This document shows, one piece after another, positions 10,765 through 21,430 of a stretch of DNA of 64,000 nt; the stretch's first letter is position 1, and each line of letters begins with the position of its first letter. The translations under genes and the position numbers were made by a program. A model generated the notes under the pieces. That model was not told the origin of the DNA. It was given only the letters and a program-made list of their open reading frames with translations, and searched no databases. Origin of the DNA: Bradyrhizobium quebecense (GTDB lineage: Bacteria > Pseudomonadota > Alphaproteobacteria > Rhizobiales > Xanthobacteraceae); the NCBI RefSeq assembly GCF_013373795.3, contig NZ_CP088022.1:8625501-8689500 (forward strand), read 5' to 3'.

Positions 10765-12011
10765 CCCGCAGCGGGATGCGGGTCATGACCCGCTCCGACA
10801 TCCGCTCCAACAGGCCCGCCATCGAGATTGCCGATATTCTGTGCCGGCATGGCGACGCCTATCGCCGTGTACATGCCGGTCATCTGGGGCGGGTCGAGCG
10901 GCGCGTGATGAGCGCGATCGTTGCGTGCCGGACCGAGGCGCTCGGCGGCCACATGCAGGCTTGCGACGACTGCGGCACGACACGCGTTGCCTATAATTCC
11001 TGCCGCAATCGGCACTGTCCGAAGTGTCAGGGGAGAGCCCGAGCCGCGTGGCTCGCCGCGCGTCAAGCCGACCTGCTTCCGGTTCCCTATTTCCACGTCG
11101 TCTTTACACTTCCCGCACCGATCGCCGCGATCGCTTTCCAGAACAAGGCCGTCGTCTATGCCATCCTGTTCAAGGCTGCCGCCGAGGCGATGACGACGCT
11201 CGCCGCCAATCCACGCCGGCTCGGCGGTGCGATCGGCGGCGTCGCCGTCCTCCACACCTGGGGACAGACGCTGATGCATCATCCCCACGTCCATTGCGTC
11301 GTTCCGGGTGGCGGCCTCTCGCCCGATGGCGCGCGCTGGACCGCTTGCCGACCGAACTTCTTCCTGGCCGTCAAACCGTTGTCCAGACTATTTCGCACAC
11401 TTTTTCTCAAACGTCTGTCGGCAGCCTTCAACTCCGGTGCCTTGCGTTTCTTCGGCGATCTCGGAGCTCTGGCCGAGCCGGCTGCCTTTGCGGCCCACCT
11501 CGACGCCATGCGACGCATCAACTGGGTTGTTTACGCCAAGCGGCCCTTCGGCGGACCCGCACAGGTCCTGGCCTATCTCGGCCGCTACACCCATCGCGTC
11601 GCGATCGCCAACAGCCGGCTCGTCGCACTCGACGACGATCATGTCGCCTTCTCATGGAAGGACTATCGCCAAAACAGCGCGACAAAGATCATGAATCTCA
11701 AGCCCGATGAGTTCATTCGCCGTTTCCTGCTTCATACGCTGCCTGACGGCTTCCACCGCATCCGCCACTTCGGCTTCATGGCCAACCGCCATCGCGCTGC
11801 CAAGCTCGCCCTTTGCCGCGAACTTCTCGATCATGAGCGAACAGCCCCAAACGATGGCCAGCCGTCGCCTGTGGATTCGGAGGCTCAAACCTGGGCCGAG
11901 GTTCCTGCCTGTCCCGATTGTGGTGGCGTCATGCGCATCATTGAGCGCTTTCGACATAGCTTCAGACGCCCCAGCCCTCGAACATCACCGTTCCGATGCG
12001 ACACATCGTGA
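10761..12011 (+). CDS. IS91-family transposase
   Basis: A 416-residue rolling-circle (HUH-like) transposase. The N-terminal zinc domain reads CDDCGTTRVAYNSCRNRHCPKCQG (~residues 67-91), then LPVPYFHVVFTLP, the HUH motif in LMHHPHVHCVVPGGGLS, and YLGRYTHRVAIANSRL carrying the expected tyrosine. The C-terminal zinc-finger-like CPDCGG is at ~residue 390. The start overlaps the integrase stop by 4 bp. It appears intact. Confidence 0.9.
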   Translation: MTRSGMRVMTRSDIRSNRPAIEIADILCRHGDAYRRVHAGHLGRVERRVMSAIVACRTEALGGHMQACDDCGTTRVAYNSCRNRHCPKCQGRARAAWLAARQADLLPVPYFHVVFTLPAPIAAIAFQNKAVVYAILFKAAAEAMTTLAANPRRLGGAIGGVAVLHTWGQTLMHHPHVHCVVPGGGLSPDGARWTACRPNFFLAVKPLSRLFRTLFLKRLSAAFNSGALRFFGDLGALAEPAAFAAHLDAMRRINWVVYAKRPFGGPAQVLAYLGRYTHRVAIANSRLVALDDDHVAFSWKDYRQNSATKIMNLKPDEFIRRFLLHTLPDGFHRIRHFGFMANRHRAAKLALCRELLDHERTAPNDGQPSPVDSEAQTWAEVPACPDCGGVMRIIERFRHSFRRPSPRTSPFRCDTS

Positions 12012-12428
12012 GCCAAGTCATGTCGTGCACGACGATCATCATTCGTCATTTCGCTCCCAGCGTCTCGATCATCGCGGACGATGTCGAATCCGTGCTGTCA
12101 CACTGCGCGACAACAACCGTCCGATGCAGCAAAAGGCCTATCGCGATCTCAGGCGAAGCGCGTCTGATCTCAACTCTTCCAGGATGCGCACTCCTGTGTC
12201 TCTGCCTCACGCGCCGAGCCAGCAGATCGGGCATGGCGATCTCGAACAATCCCCATAGCTGCAAAACCGCGAATAGCCTCCCGCGCCTTCGTTCAATCCG
12301 GCTTCAATGAGGTCGCGTCATAAGCGCCTGCCGCGCCCTCGCGTGAGCGCGACCTCACAGAACCCTCCAGATTCCCAAATCGGAAGGCTTCTGATTCAAC
12401 ATGCTGGCTGGGAAGGAGGCCAGCATGG
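12012..12428 (+). other. IS91 3' flank/terminus, no supported gene
   Basis: Non-coding stretch after the IS91 transposase that probably contains the rolling-circle terminus. A GC-rich inverted segment lies around 12310-12360 (GAGGTCGCGTCA against GCGACCTC). The IS630 fragment starts at its end. Confidence 0.4.
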
Positions 12429-12660
12429 ATGGGACGAGCCTATTCGGACGACCTTCGTGAGCGGGTGGTGAGAGCTGTCATCAAAGGTGGCCTGTCGCGG
12501 CATCAGGCAGCGGCTCAATTTGGGGTGGCCATCAGCACGGCGATCAACTGGGTACAGCGCTTCCACGAGACCGGTAGCGTCAAGCCAGACCAGATCGGGG
12601 GCTATCGGCCAAAGAAGATTGCGGGGCCGCACCGCGAAATGGCTGGCAAGCAATCCGATC
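12429..12660 (+). pseudogene. IS630-family transposase, N-terminal fragment
   Basis: MGRAYSDDLRERVVRAVIKGGLSRHQAAAQFGVAISTAINWVQRF is the HTH start of IS630 transposases. Similarity ends near 12650 (HREM) and the frame runs on into unrelated sequence, so the DDE domain is absent. Confidence 0.75.
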
Positions 12661-12868
12661 GGGCGCCCCCTCGGATTGTCCATACAGGACACCATGAAAC
12701 GGTCGCGAAGTGCGAGGCCGAGCAGATCGAAGGCCTTCCTCCCGAACAAAAGACGGACGCGCGCGTCGGCCGCTAGCTGACAGGGGGCGGGAACACACCG
12801 TCAGCCGACCCGGTTGCCGATCAAGATCGCCAAATTCTCTGATGTGATGCGCCGGTCCGTCGTGTCGG

Positions 12869-13830
12869 TTACACACGCAAGCTGCGCGTGCGGCGCAGCG
12901 GGGAGCGCCAAATCCAAACTATCGAGGCGGCGCCAAGCAGGCTGCTCGCAAGCGACGTAATGCGTAAGCCTGTTGCCGCAGCGACTGCGCCACCGGCCAG
13001 CGCACCCAATGACGCCAGTCCCCACACCACGCTGCGGATGCTCGCATTGGCCCGGCCTTGCAAGCGTTGCGCGACCAACGCGTATCGAAGGGGAACCTGC
13101 TGCACATTGTAGATACCTTGGCCGACAGAATGAATTGGGAGAGCGAAACGCATGCCACCGCGGCCCACCGGGGTTCGGTGATCAGGGTGGCCAAACTCAT
13201 GCCCACGGTGCTCACGGCCAAACCGACCATTAACACCGGGCCGATGCCGATTGCCCGGCCGGCCGAGGGCGAGCTAGCCGCGCCGACCACACCACCAAGC
13301 GCGCCGATTCCGAGCACCACGCTGACGATCCGGCTGTCGAACTCGAGATCCTTGGTCAGATGCAACAGAAAGGCTGCAGAATATGCGCTATGGCAAAAGA
13401 TGAACGTGGCGGTGGCTAAAGTGACCGCCCTCAAGATCGGATTGCCGAACACGCCCGCCAGCCCCTCAGCCACTTGGCAGAGTACCGCGCACGAGGCGGC
13501 TGTTGAGCGCCCAGCGGACCGCGTCGGCAACGGAATCGTCGCCAGTGTTGCCGCCACCGGCTCCGAGCCAAGCGCAAGAGCGGCCTCATCAAGCCGCCCG
13601 CCGCTGACGGCCCTACGGTCGGCTCCGCCTCCCCCGTCCCGTCAGCGGCGGAGCCAACCTTCAACCGAGATCATAATCCCGATGGTGGGGGCAGTTCTTT
13701 ATGACGCAAAGGGGGCAGTTCCGGATGGCGACACATGGTGACGTTGGAGCCCAGCAGCGAAATGGTCTGGCCGACCAGCAGCGCAAGATAGCTGCGCGGC
13801 AACCCGCCAATCGCGGCGGAACAGTTCCGG
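12869..13830 (-). pseudogene. MFS transporter, interrupted and frameshifted
   Basis: Pieces of one major-facilitator permease on the minus strand. An N-terminal fragment with TISLLGSNVT lies near 13740-13800 and is cut by ~120 bp of foreign sequence at ~13600-13735, where repeated GGGGGCAGTTC ends resemble IS21-type termini. A membrane segment region follows (VTLATATFIFCHSAYSAAFLLHL and VLGIGALGGVVGAA, 13170-13557). After a frameshift near 13150, the last helices continue in another frame (VWGLASLGALAGGAVAAATGLR, 12869-13160). Substrate unknown. Confidence 0.7.
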
Positions 13831-14378
13831 CGACTCACGCGTCGCCAGACGGGCTTGCAAGCGGTAAATAGCCGAGGCGGACCAGCTCACTTCCGGCGAT
13901 CTGCTCGAACAACGGGATCACTCTGCCAAGCGCATAGACGAACTGCTGGCTTGGGAGTGGCAGCCTCAAAGCATCGCTCAGGCCGCTTAAGCACGATCAA
14001 CGGAGAATTTGGATCGATGGCATAGCGGATCGCCAGCGTCGAGAAAATTCTGCTGGGCTCGCTGGTGCGGAGGCTGAGCTCAAATCCCAGCGCGATCTTC
14101 CGCTCGAGCCAACTCTGTGAGCCAGGACGAACTAACGAGACATCCAGGTTGTCGGCCGGGCCAAGAATCTCTCTTGGTGCTGGCCGCGTGTCGCCAGAAT
14201 AAGTACAAGGATTACAACGAGAATTAAGAGCCCGCGCATACCTGAGCTATCCGAAGCTGTACTAGAATTGTTGACGATATCCAGGGCACTTGCGGCGGCG
14301 GATGAATGAGCGAATGTCGTCCGAGGTCGCTGTTGAGCCAGTTAGGACGAGGCCGCCGCGCATGGCGGCCGCCATCCA
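13831..14378 (-). other. Degenerate region, no supported gene
   Basis: A minus-strand reading around 13960-14150 (LERKIALGFELSLRTSEPSRIFSTLAIRYAIDPNSPLIVL) looks like a fragment of an unidentified protein, but no start or continuous frame was found. Nothing else was recognised. Confidence 0.35.
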
Positions 14379-15113
14379 TTAGCTCAGCAGATCGACTCTG
14401 CCCGTATCAAGCCTGTAAAGGCCCCCGACAACCATCAGTCTGTTCTGCTCAACTGCCCGGTTTAGAACCGGTCCCGCCAATCTGAGTTTATTGACGTTAT
14501 CGATTACATTTTGCCGGGTCGCATTGGCGAACGTGTCGCCGCCTTGCTGCCGAGATTCCTTAACCACAGGTGCAAGTGCGGCGACGAGCGATGGAATATG
14601 TCCCAGCGGCGGCTTGTCGTCGTTGAGCGCCTTGATCGTGGCGTCTACTGCGCCGCAATGATCGTGACCAAGTACCACAATTAATGGCGTGTTCAGCACG
14701 GCCACGGCATACTCCATGCTGGCGAGCGTGTCCTCGTTGACGAAATTTCCGGCGAGTCGGCAGACGAACAGATCACCAAGTCCGCTGTCGAAGGCCAGTT
14801 CTGGCGCAATACGAGAATCAGCGCAGCCCAGAACCGCGGCATATGGATTTTGCCCACCGACCAAAACCCGGCGCTCGCGTTTGAAATCGTGGCCTTGGGA
14901 AGCGCCCTGGACGTAGCGATCATTACCTTCCATTAGCCGCTTCAGCGCAGCACCTGGAGAGAGCAGATTATCCGGCTTCGGCCGCAGTTTTGATTCCTTC
15001 GCCTCGACGATATGGTCGGCAAGCAGCATGCCGACAGCCGACATAGTGAACAGCAACAGAGAACGGCGCGAAGGTTCGATCGAATGGCTCATGCTCGAAG
15101 AATCTGCTTGCAT
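14379..15113 (-). CDS. Beta-class carbonic anhydrase with Tat-like signal
   Basis: Zinc enzyme interconverting CO2 and bicarbonate. The active-site motifs are AVLGCADSRIAPE (Cys plus the Asp-Arg dyad) and VVLGHDHCGAVDA (His and Cys zinc ligands). The N-terminus has SRRSLLLFTMSAVGMLLADHIVEA, a twin-arginine-like export signal, so the enzyme probably acts in the periplasm. The start is 15113 (MQADSSS) or 15092 (MSHSIEP); neither has a strong ribosome-binding site. It lies 13 bp after the SNase-type nuclease gene on the same strand, which suggests an operon. The length (~245 residues) and all metal ligands suggest it is functional. Confidence 0.9.
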   Translation of the reverse strand: MQADSSSMSHSIEPSRRSLLLFTMSAVGMLLADHIVEAKESKLRPKPDNLLSPGAALKRLMEGNDRYVQGASQGHDFKRERRVLVGGQNPYAAVLGCADSRIAPELAFDSGLGDLFVCRLAGNFVNEDTLASMEYAVAVLNTPLIVVLGHDHCGAVDATIKALNDDKPPLGHIPSLVAALAPVVKESRQQGGDTFANATRQNVIDNVNKLRLAGPVLNRAVEQNRLMVVGGLYRLDTGRVDLLS

Positions 15114-15126
15114 GTGTGGTGGCACC

Positions 15127-15852
15127 CTATCGCGCGGCTTTACGCCATCCCAAGGCGGTCGCTTCCGATTCGCTGCAAAGCCAACGTTCACCTAAGTTCT
15201 TCGTCATATCGATTTGTTCGTAACTGTTTTGCCCGGGCAAGTGGTAAATGCGCTCGCCCTTACGGCCCACGGTGCCCTTTATCAGACACTCCTGTGAGGG
15301 CGGGTCGGTCAGCAAAGCGGATCCGAGCAGGAGTTCTTGAACGTCTGAGGGCACCGAGCTTGCGCCAATAATGATCGTCGACTGGTTGCGATGGCGCCAA
15401 TCCCAAGGTGCAATGAACGCCCCGGACCAGATGCCCGCATAGGCATTGCTCGCAACAACCTCATAGATGGCATAGCTTGCTGCGGAGCGTGCCGATAATA
15501 GCGCCCATCCCGAGCGTACCATCCACGCGTTCACATCCTCGCCTGCGATGAAGCAGTTGCCAAGCGACCTCCTGTACACATCTACCCCTGTGGTATGGCA
15601 ATCCCAGGTTCGCCCGTTCGAATGCTTGATGAGCTCATCGCGAGCAGCTATGCCACAAGCCCATTTCTGGCCATGGGCGTCGAGGCAGATCTGATCAGTC
15701 TCTGGCGCCTCGATGCCCGAGAGCCGGATTTTGGTCTGCTCGATTTCGATCGTGTTGCCGTCGAGAATGCGGGGAGCGCCGCTGAGTGTCGCCGCGCAAA
15801 CCGGAGATGCGATGATAGCGAGCAATGCGGCCATCATCATGCGTTGTTTCAT
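15127..15852 (-). CDS. Exported thermonuclease (SNase)-like protein
   Basis: A 241-residue protein starting MKQRMMMAALLAIIASPVCAA, a Sec signal peptide with a likely cleavage after VCA. The SNase-like domain follows: ILDGNTIEIEQTKIRLSGIEAPE (~residues 28-50), with a Cys-containing insert typical of rhizobial members and CHTTGVDVYRRSLGNCFIAGEDVNAWMVRSGWAL. A C-terminal ~60-residue extension (CLIKGTVGRKGERIYHLPGQNSYEQI) is common in this group. GAAAGG upstream of 15852 supports the start. The classical catalytic Arg/Glu set of staphylococcal nuclease is only partly visible, so activity is uncertain. Paired with the carbonic anhydrase. Confidence 0.82.
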   Translation of the reverse strand: MKQRMMMAALLAIIASPVCAATLSGAPRILDGNTIEIEQTKIRLSGIEAPETDQICLDAHGQKWACGIAARDELIKHSNGRTWDCHTTGVDVYRRSLGNCFIAGEDVNAWMVRSGWALLSARSAASYAIYEVVASNAYAGIWSGAFIAPWDWRHRNQSTIIIGASSVPSDVQELLLGSALLTDPPSQECLIKGTVGRKGERIYHLPGQNSYEQIDMTKNLGERWLCSESEATALGWRKAAR

Positions 15853-16823
15853 ATCTGACAACCTTTCGTTCTTGGTCCATGGGCACAGACACACGTACAA
15901 TCGGTCACCGCTACATTCGACCGCTTGATCACACATCTTTGCCATCTGGCCTGTGCATCGTCCGAGGTTTGCTTTGTCGTTCGTGATTCTCACCCTACGT
16001 CCTGACGCAACGTGAGGTTCAAGCAATTTCGTCTGGTGTGGGCGTTGCTGCTCGTGACCTGGCTCACCCCGTCCAGCCTCGGCCGTAACGGTGATGCTCG
16101 GGCTTCAAACGTCTCGTTGGATATTCAACAGCTGATCCAGCCTCTGCTCAGGCCGATCAGATCAGCTGCCAAAATTGCAGCGGGAACGGCGGCTTCCTGC
16201 CGTGCGGCATACTGCTGATCGCGAATAGCGCCATTGCGGGGTCTGCGACTTAGTCCCGATTTGACCAGCGCGTTGGGAAGGCCACTGGATAACCTCCAGT
16301 TCGAGCGGCGCGCTGCCTGGTTCATTCGAGCGCCGTTATCGATGCGAGCCAAAGGCGCTCGGTTGGGAGTCAGGAAAGGGCCCTGGAGTATTAATGCGAT
16401 CTGGAGTTCGTTTTTTGGGAGCCACGGCAGTTGCGCTTGTCCCAAGTGGTAAGACGATTCGGCAGAACTTGAGCCGGCGGTGCAGCGGTGCTGGTCCGGA
16501 GGGTGCATTGGCGAACACGTCGGCGGTAATTGCTGCGGACATGCTGAAATAATTCCTACAGTCCGTCGATCCGGCGACGCCGTCATATCCCTGTGTTCGC
16601 GGCGGTTTGCCACATCGGCTACTCATCACGGCGGGTCCGGCGTGTTGTCCTACTTTGTCACGGATGATTTCAGCGTCGGCGTACGCGGTCGCTATTGGCG
16701 ATGCGGACCAAAAAGGACAGCGACTTGACACGCACAGGCCGTGGTGGCCGGGGAAGCAACGTTTTCGAAGCATGAAACCCTGGCGGGCGGTTAGAGCTGG
16801 CTCCGCAAATTCGGACAGTAGCT
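15853..16823 (+). other. Intergenic, only weak remnants
   Basis: No gene supported. A short plus-strand reading near 16640-16700 (YFVTDDFSVGVRGRYW) resembles a beta-barrel strand and may be an outer-membrane protein relic. The 68-residue frame at 16012-16218 has a hydrophobic start but no supporting signals. Confidence 0.4.
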
Positions 16824-18075
16824 TGAGTGGATTTTCTGCCTGAGAGCGGCGCGGCTTCTTGCCGCGAAACAGGAGCGAAGATGACGAAGAGGAGTCGCCG
16901 GACGCATTCTCCGGCATTCAAGGCAAAGGTGGCTTTGGCGGCCGTGAAGGGGGAGAAGACATTGGCCGAGCTGGCGCAACTGTTTGATGTCCATCCGAAC
17001 CAGATCACGACCTGCAAGTCCCAACTCCTGGAAGGCGCCGCCGGAGTGTTTGGGCAGGACAACGGACCGGCCGAGGCGCCGGTCGATTTGAAGCGTTACA
17101 TGGCAAGATCGGCGAGCTTGCGTTGGAGAACGATTTTTTGTCCGGCGCGCTCACCAAGGCGGCCCTGCTGAGCGCAAAGCGATGATCGACCGCGACCATG
17201 ATCTGTCTGTCGTGCGCCAGGCGAAGGTCCTGAACCTTGCCCGCAGTACGGTTTACTATGAACCTCGGCCGGTTTCGGCCGAGGACTTGTCTTGATGCGC
17301 CGGCTCGATGAGCTGCACCTCGATTATCCCTTCGCAGGGGGGCGCATGCTGCGATCGCTGTTGCAGCGTGAGGGCATGCAGGTTGGCCGCCGCCACGTCG
17401 CGACGCTGATGAAGCGCATGGGGATCGAGGCGATCTATCGCCGTCCGAACACGAGCAAGCCCGCACCGGGCCAGAAGATCTACCCGTACCTATTGCGCGG
17501 ATTGAAGATCGAGCGGCCGAACCAGGTCTGGGCAATGGACATCAGCTACATTCCGATGCGACGTGGATTCGTTTACCTCGCCGCGGTCGTCGATGTGTTC
17601 AGCCGAAGGGTATTGGTCCATCGCGTATCGATCACGATGGAGACGATATTCTGCGTCGAAGCGCTCCAGGAGGCGTTGGCGAAGCACGGCAGGCCCGAGA
17701 TCTTCTTCAACACGGATCAGGGTAGCCAGTTCACCAGCCTCGACTTCACCGGCGTGCTGCTGGACGCGAACATCGCCATCAGCATGGACGGCAAGGGTGC
17801 CTGGCGCGACAACGTGTTCGTCGAGCGGCTGTGGCGCACTGTCAAATACGAGGAAGTCTATCTGCGTGCTTACGACAGCGTGCTCGAGGCGCGAGCATCG
17901 ATTTCCAAATATCTGGCGTTCTACAATCGAGGACGTCCTCACTCGAGACTTGACGAACGCACGCCCGACGAGGCTTACTTCGGCACGCAAACGATGGTGA
18001 CGGCCGCATGATCGTCGCCAACGATTTTGCTGCGGATCTGGTCGAGCTTACGCCCTCCCGGCAGGAATCCACTTA
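16824..18075 (+). mobile_element. IS3-family element, transposase frameshifted
   Basis: Terminal repeats are TGAGTGGATTTTCTGCC at 16824 and, inverted, TAAGTGGATTCCTGCC ending at 18075 (~1.25 kb). orfA (from 16881, MTKRSRRTHSPAFKAKVALAAVKG, an HTH protein) loses frame near 17093. orfB starts at 17182 (MIDRDHDLSVVRQAK) and loses frame near 17293. It resumes at 17292-18011 with the complete rve/DDE core (NQVWAMDISYIP, FFNTDQGSQFTS, WRDNVFVERLWRTVKYEEVY). Two single-base lesions make it non-autonomous. Confidence 0.88.
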
Positions 18076-18650
18076 ATTTTCGCGGGGCCCTGTCCAAACA
18101 ACCGGGACCAGCTCTAACCTCCACGATTCGAAATCCCTGTCCCATGCCTTCCTGAATGGCGTGACGATCGTGAACTCGGCGTTTCTGGATGCCGATCTTG
18201 ATCAATGTGAATTCGGCGATACCATCACGCTCGAACAGGTCTGCCTAGTAAGTGGCGCGCGTCCCACGCGGGTATTCGATCTCGTGCGCGCGATCGAAGT
18301 AGAATGCGCAAATTTCAGCGGTTGGTTGAAAAAAACTGCGACTCGAATTCATTTCCAACACTGTGCGTTTGATGGCATCGGAGCGAACCATAGCACCAAG
18401 CTCCCTTGTCTACATTGAGGGTGTTCTTTCAGCGCTGGGCTCAACGCTCCTCGAGGACGGTGACCCGCAGGCAATCCTTTCGGCTTTTATTACCGTGCGC
18501 AACGCCCTGTTCGACCGGGTGAACGAGATATTGCTGGCCAAGTCCAGCTCGGTCGGCGCCACCGAGAAGATTGTGCTTGATAAGGCGACAGACCAGCCAT
18601 CTCAACCTTGCAATGTTCCGCCCGCCAATTCATGCAAGCTGCTACGGGGC
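18076..18650 (+). other. Intergenic, uncertain short frames
   Basis: The frame at 18161-18418 contains VNSAFLDADLDQCEF, faintly like pentapeptide repeats. The frame at 18363-18600 reads LLEDGDPQAILSAFITVRNALFDRVNEILLAK. Neither has a convincing start or full length; they may be fragments of one degraded gene. Confidence 0.35.
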
Positions 18651-18935
18651 TTACCTGTGGCCGGACACGCAGCAGAAATTGTCCGTTGGTGCCGGCGCCG
18701 CGTTCTTCAACCAACAGCGCGGAGTTTCACCTTGCCAGCCACTGCGGGCGAAGGTCCACGCCGCGCAGCCCGAATTGGCCCAGCACGCACCCTGGCAGTT
18801 CTCAGGAACGCTGTTCGGCGGCAGAGAGAAGCTGCTGATATCGGAGCCTAACCGGTCCTTCCCATACTCGATGGACTGGGCGAGCGCCGTAGCGCTAAGG
18901 AGAGCTAGCGCCAAAGCGACGAGGGGAGCTTTCAT
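18651..18935 (-). CDS. Small secreted PAN/apple-domain protein
   Basis: 94 residues. A Sec signal peptide MKAPLVALALALLSATALA is followed by a single PAN-like domain (GSDISSFSLPPNSVPENCQGACWANSGCAAWTFARSGWQ and RCWLKNAAPAPTDNFCCVSG) with six cysteines that can pair. PAN domains bind protein or carbohydrate. The start at 18935 is supported by AGGAGG ~8 bp upstream (18943-18948). It is a single gene with no operon partner. Export is predicted; the ligand is unknown. Confidence 0.8.
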   Translation of the reverse strand: MKAPLVALALALLSATALAQSIEYGKDRLGSDISSFSLPPNSVPENCQGACWANSGCAAWTFARSGWQGETPRCWLKNAAPAPTDNFCCVSGHR

Positions 18936-19437
18936 CTCATTAATCCTCCTAGCAGATCGTCATGATGGCGACATAAGCAATCGGTAGCCGCATATGCTCA
19001 CTCTCCCTCATAGTCCGGGATATCTTGGATCTGGCCATTGTGGCGGTTCAGTCCCTGCCACGCGCCGCTAACTTCAGCGGTCGGTCCTGCAAGCAAAACT
19101 AACCGGTTGGCTCCGGAAAGCCCGAGATAATGGAGAATTATATCTCGAAAGGTCCCACGCCCGCACCTACCAAGACTGGTTGGCTTCATGGACGCGTGGA
19201 TCAGTCGCCTCAGCCTTGGCCGCAAAGCAGCTAGCCCTCGCAGGCCGAACGCGACCGGCGCGATCTACACTGGGGCAGCCTGCGCGGACGCGACTCGGCG
19301 CCGGGAAACATGCGAACCGACGCTGTCCCTATCACGCGCAGTTAACTTCAGTGACCAGCTTTACTGTCATGAGTGTTGGCTGCTCTTTAAAAATTGGCAT
19401 CGCTTTATTCGGGAGAAAGGCCAACCGTATGGAACGA
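18936..19437 (+). other. Intergenic, no supported gene
   Basis: Nothing recognisable. It ends in GGAACGA, which is repeated on the other side of the following IS. Confidence 0.4.
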
Positions 19438-20814
19438 GGGGATGTCCCGATCGGTGTTGAACTACGTCGGGCCGACGTTGCCGGAATGAATGTTACGCGG
19501 CCCTCGTAAGGGCCGCACGCAGAACCGACAATTGCTTATGCGCCTTCAATCGTCGGAAGCCCTTGTTGGCCTCGATCATGCCGGCCGCGACCCATCGCAA
19601 GGCCATACCGGCATCGCGCCAGCGTTTGATGTTGCGCGTGACGCCGCGAATGGTGCCCATCATGTTCTCGGCGATGTTGGTACAGGCGAGCGATCGACGA
19701 AGCTCCTTCGGCAGCTTCAGCCGGACGACAGTCAGGATTTCGTCGAGGCCTTCGAGGATGCTCGCCGCTACACCGGGCCATTGCTGGTCGAGTCGACGCG
19801 CGAGATTGCGGATCAATTTTTCAGCCTTGTCGGCGTCATTGAGCTCCCAGGCCTGGCGCAGCACCCGACGGGTGGCCGCATGATGCTCTTTCGGCAGGCG
19901 TTCCATGATGTTGCGCGCCTTGTGGATCTGGTAGCGCTGGATCGCAGCGGCCGAATCGAGGGTGCGGCGGATCGCCTTCGACAACGCCTTTCGTGCGGTC
20001 GGCGATGAACAGTCCTGGCACCGTCGGGTCGAGCCCGCGCGAGACCAGGTTGTCCAGCAGGGCCTGAACCGTTACGGCATTCTCGGTCGCCCCTTCCACC
20101 AGCGCCAGCGGATGCTTGTTGCCTTCGCCGTCAACTCCGATCGCGGCGACCAGCACGAGATCGTCGCCGAGATGCAGCCCGTCGATTTGGACCACCAGAA
20201 GGTCGAGCGTGGACAGATCGGCGGCCATGAAGTCAGCCAGCTGCGCCGCCGACAGCGCTACGAACCTCCGCGAGGCCGCCGACTTCGAAACCCCGATCCG
20301 GGCGGTGCCGGCACGTCACCCTCGGGCAGCACGGCCGAACCGGAGCGTCGACACATTGATCAGCATCAGGTTCATCGCCTAGCGACCCAGCCAGACCCTC
20401 CTGCGCCGCCGTTTCCCAGTTCGGGATCGTGACCTCGCCGCCATCCACGCCCCGGACCCGCGGACGCTCGACCTCGATCTTGCCGCCGTGGAAACCAATC
20501 CGTCCCCGCGTTCGACCCCAACGGTGCGCCCGCCGCGCCGCGTCGCGACCGTGGCGCGGCCCGCAGGCCGCCACAACATCCGCCTCCATCGTCGTGCCGA
20601 GCGCCTCCATCCCTGCCGCAAGGCAGAACCGATCGAAGCTCGCCCGCACTTCTGCAAACGCTTCGTCCACCGCCCCGGTCGCCGACGAACCAGCCGGTTT
20701 GATATCTCTCGTCATGGCGTTGCTCTCCTTTATGGAATCAGCACCCCGAGCCTACCGGCTCAAGGTGGGCAACGCCGACCTCTTCAGAAATTCAACAGAA
20801 CCCGGGACATCCCC
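19438..20814 (-). mobile_element. IS256-like element, copy 1, transposase with two frameshifts
   Basis: Terminal repeats GGGGATGTCCCG (19438) and CGGGACATCCCC (ending 20814), flanked by GGAACGA on both sides (19431-19437 and 20816-20822). The minus-strand transposase begins MTRDIKPAGSS at 20715, shifts frame near 20385 (AQEGLAG), continues through MAADLSTLDLLVVQIDGLHLGDDLVLVAAIGVDGEG, and shifts again at an AAAGG near 19990 (FIADRTK). It ends in 19493-19984 with ARNIMERLPKEHH and CTNIAENMMGTIRGVTRNIKRW, typical mutator-type sequence. The same lesions occur in the copy at 49491. Confidence 0.88.
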
Positions 20815-21430
20815 CGGAACGACCCGAAAGCCGTTAATTCCAGAATGCCGGCGGGTTAACGTAGCCGTTAAGGGAACGTTGAGCGCGCGCGGCGTCCGCG
20901 AAGTGCTCGGCGCCTGTCCATCGTCGGCGCGTGCGCGTGGGAACTGAGGCCGAAACCTTTCGGCCAAAACGAAACCGCGCCGGCCGGAGCACTGAAGCGG
21001 ATAACGTGGGGCATTAGCGTTCCTTTCGCGTTGCGCACAATCGCGCGTGTTCAGAAATCGAGCGGCGACGAGCGAAAATGCCCAATTGCAACCCTTCTCC
21101 ACTGTAGCAGGTGTTCTGACGCGTGATCGTTTATGATGGCGCAATCAACAGAGTTGTCGAACGGAACGTTCCGCCCATAAAAAGCGAGCCAAGGTGCTTG
21201 TTGCGGACAATTCATGTGTTGTGATCACCCTGTTCAAGAGCGCCCTGACAGCCTTTTGCGAAACCAAGCCGAAGTCGGCCAAGGCGCAAGAAGCAGGCTG
21301 TGATGAAATTATGTCCGCACGAGCCGCAATCGCCTTTGGCAGTACAAGCGCGAGTCTCCTTTGCGTAACCGTGTGGAAATACGTCAGAGCCTGAGCTGGC
21401 TCCGGTTGTCTGAACAGATTTTCCGCGTCG
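20815..21430 (+). other. Intergenic, no supported gene
   Basis: A minus-strand frame at 21145-21450 (FRQPEPAQALTYFHTVTQRRLALVLPKAIAARADIIS) is compositionally plausible, but its start lies inside the neighbouring IS3 terminal repeat and it was not recognised. Confidence 0.35.

Noticed and set aside
16640..16730. Outer-membrane barrel fragment (YFVTDDFSVGVRGRYW)
   Set aside because: Only ~20 residues and no continuing frame or signal peptide; could be chance.
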